Shown here: positions 63,370-64,000 of the stretch, in pieces | Layout: each line of letters opens with the position of its first letter | How positions within the stretch are numbered: the stretch's first letter is position 1 | NCBI GenBank assembly: GCA_021740105.1 | Contig: JAIPAM010000006.1 | Span: 1 to 64,000, forward strand | Origin: Flavobacterium sp. | Lineage (GTDB): Bacteria; Bacteroidota; Bacteroidia; Flavobacteriales; Flavobacteriaceae | Direction of reading: 5' to 3' | Length of the DNA: 64,000 nucleotides | Made by a program: the position numbers and the translations under genes | Notes under the pieces: model-generated | What the model was told of the DNA's origin: nothing | The model's input: the letters and a program-made list of their open reading frames with translations, nothing else | The model's database searches: none

Positions 63370-63452
63370 TGTTATTGTATTTTATTGAAATTGCTCTTAA
63401 AATGAAACAATTTTGATCAAAGGTACGATGTTTCTTGTTTATACAGATGTTC

Positions 63453-63522
63453 TAGCCCAGATAGAAATGGAAATCCCGCGCTATTTAGGGCGGATTGTAG
63501 TGAATAGCTGGAAACAGCTCCT
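63453..63522 (+). repeat. Intergenic repeat family, copy 5
   Basis: TAGCCCAGATAGAAATGGA, central ATCCCGC / GCGGAT stem, then GAATAGCTGGAAACAGCTCCT. It is the most diverged copy and sits between the divergent NYN gene and the aminotransferase gene. Confidence 0.78.
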
Positions 63523-63564
63523 AAAAAAAATATAATTTTAATCTGTTTTTAAGGTATAAATATT

Positions 63565-63572
63565 TATTTTTG
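63565..63572 (+). promoter_or_regulatory. Putative -7 box of the alpha-oxoamine synthase gene
   Basis: TATTTTTG lies 35 bases before the ATG at 63608. A proper TTG at -33 is not seen. Confidence 0.4.
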
Positions 63573-63607
63573 CGAGATAGTTAGATTATTAAAATTTCAA
63601 ATACAAG

Positions 63608-64000
63608 ATGGTAAAAGATTTATTCGAAAGAATTCAAAAAAATAAGGGTCCATTAGGAAAATGGGCTTCACAAGCCGAGGGATATTATGTTTTTCCAAAA
63701 TTAGAAGGAGAATTAGGGCCGAGAATGAAGTTTCAGGGTAAAGATATTTTGAATTGGAGTTTGAATGATTATTTAGGTCTTGCCAATCATCCAGAAGTAC
63801 GTAAAGCCGATACTGACGCGGCGATTGAATATGGTGCTGCTTATCCGATGGGAGCTAGAATGATGAGTGGCCACACGAATTATCACGAACAATTAGAGCA
63901 TGAATTAGCTGATTTTGTAATGAAAGAATCGGCCTATTTATTGAATTTTGGTTACCAAGGAATTATGTCAACAATTGACGCTTTAGTTACTAGAAACGAT
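63608..64000 (+). CDS. Aminotransferase class I/II (alpha-oxoamine synthase family), partial
   Basis: Only the first 131 residues are inside the window; the reading frame is open to the edge. It starts MVKDLFERIQKNKGPLGKW, with LNWSLNDYLGLANHPEVRKA (about 46-65) and GAAYPMGARMMSGHTNYHEQLEHELADF (about 75-103). These match the N-terminal part of the PLP enzymes that condense an amino acid with an acyl-CoA, such as KBL, BioF and serine palmitoyltransferase. In Flavobacteria such genes often belong to sphingolipid or sulfonolipid (capnine) synthesis, but the deciding C-terminal half is missing. Confidence 0.85.
   Translation, partial: MVKDLFERIQKNKGPLGKWASQAEGYYVFPKLEGELGPRMKFQGKDILNWSLNDYLGLANHPEVRKADTDAAIEYGAAYPMGARMMSGHTNYHEQLEHELADFVMKESAYLLNFGYQGIMSTIDALVTRND

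Noticed and set aside
44392-63522. CRISPR array or tRNA-like genes for the five repeats
   Set aside because: The copies are dispersed over 19 kb in both orientations, not regularly spaced, and lack tRNA arms.

Overview
The window looks like the chromosome of a Flavobacterium-type member of the Bacteroidetes. The evidence is strongly AT-rich DNA, promoters of the form TTG-N(17-23)-TAnnTTTG, few recognisable Shine-Dalgarno sequences, several type IX secretion (T9SS) C-terminal sorting domains, PorP/SprF and OmpA/PD40 proteins, TonB-dependent receptors with a carboxypeptidase-like N-terminal domain, and families typical of this group (DUF3810, DUF4197, DUF1543, DUF2130, DUF4268). I see no prophage, insertion sequence or CRISPR array.

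Layout. 0-2 kb: a tRNA-Ser(UGA) with terminator, and a divergent cryptochrome/photolyase-family gene. 2-16.5 kb: an extracellular polysaccharide locus. A Wzc-type chain-length regulator/tyrosine kinase on the + strand converges on a long minus-strand run: Wzx flippase, GT2, ATP-grasp protein, two GT4s, polysaccharide pyruvyl transferase, two more glycosyltransferases, a Wzy-like membrane protein and a further GT4. No initiating sugar-phosphate transferase or nucleotide-sugar genes are in the window. 16.5-25 kb: a secreted leucine-rich-repeat protein, a secreted beta-helix-type protein and a large TonB-dependent receptor, all minus strand. 25-33 kb: an OmpA-type outer membrane protein, a DUF2130 protein, a DUF350/transglutaminase-like pair, a small holin-like pair and a PorP/SprF plus PorE-like pair. 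33-50 kb: mostly housekeeping genes (pepD, acyltransferase, CoA-type Nudix, carB, rpmH, prfA, pyrF) with a TonB-dependent siderophore-type receptor, a secreted GH16 glucanase, an alpha/beta hydrolase and a DUF4197 protein. 50-61.5 kb: acyl-CoA mutase metabolism (fused IcmF, MeaB, a dienoyl-CoA-reductase-like SDR, MutB, MutA) with a few small secreted or unknown proteins. 61.4-64 kb: FtsB/DivIC-like protein, uridine kinase, a NYN/LOTUS-type protein and the start of an alpha-oxoamine-synthase-family gene that runs off the end.

The genes form coherent groups. The first is assembly and export of a surface polysaccharide. The second is surface proteins and nutrient uptake, with T9SS cargo, TonB receptors and a secreted glucanase. 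The third is B12-dependent handling of branched-chain and odd-chain acyl-CoA: MutAB converts methylmalonyl-CoA to succinyl-CoA, IcmF isomerises isobutyryl-CoA/butyryl-CoA, MeaB protects the mutase, and the SDR fits unsaturated fatty-acid oxidation.

The most striking non-coding signals are two. One is a family of five about 66-70 bp intergenic repeats confined to the last 20 kb, whose central stem varies in sequence while keeping complementarity. The other is a promoter in front of wzc whose whole 20-bp spacer is a perfect palindrome, which suggests a built-in operator controlling polysaccharide export. All assignments are from reading the sequence; no database search was run.
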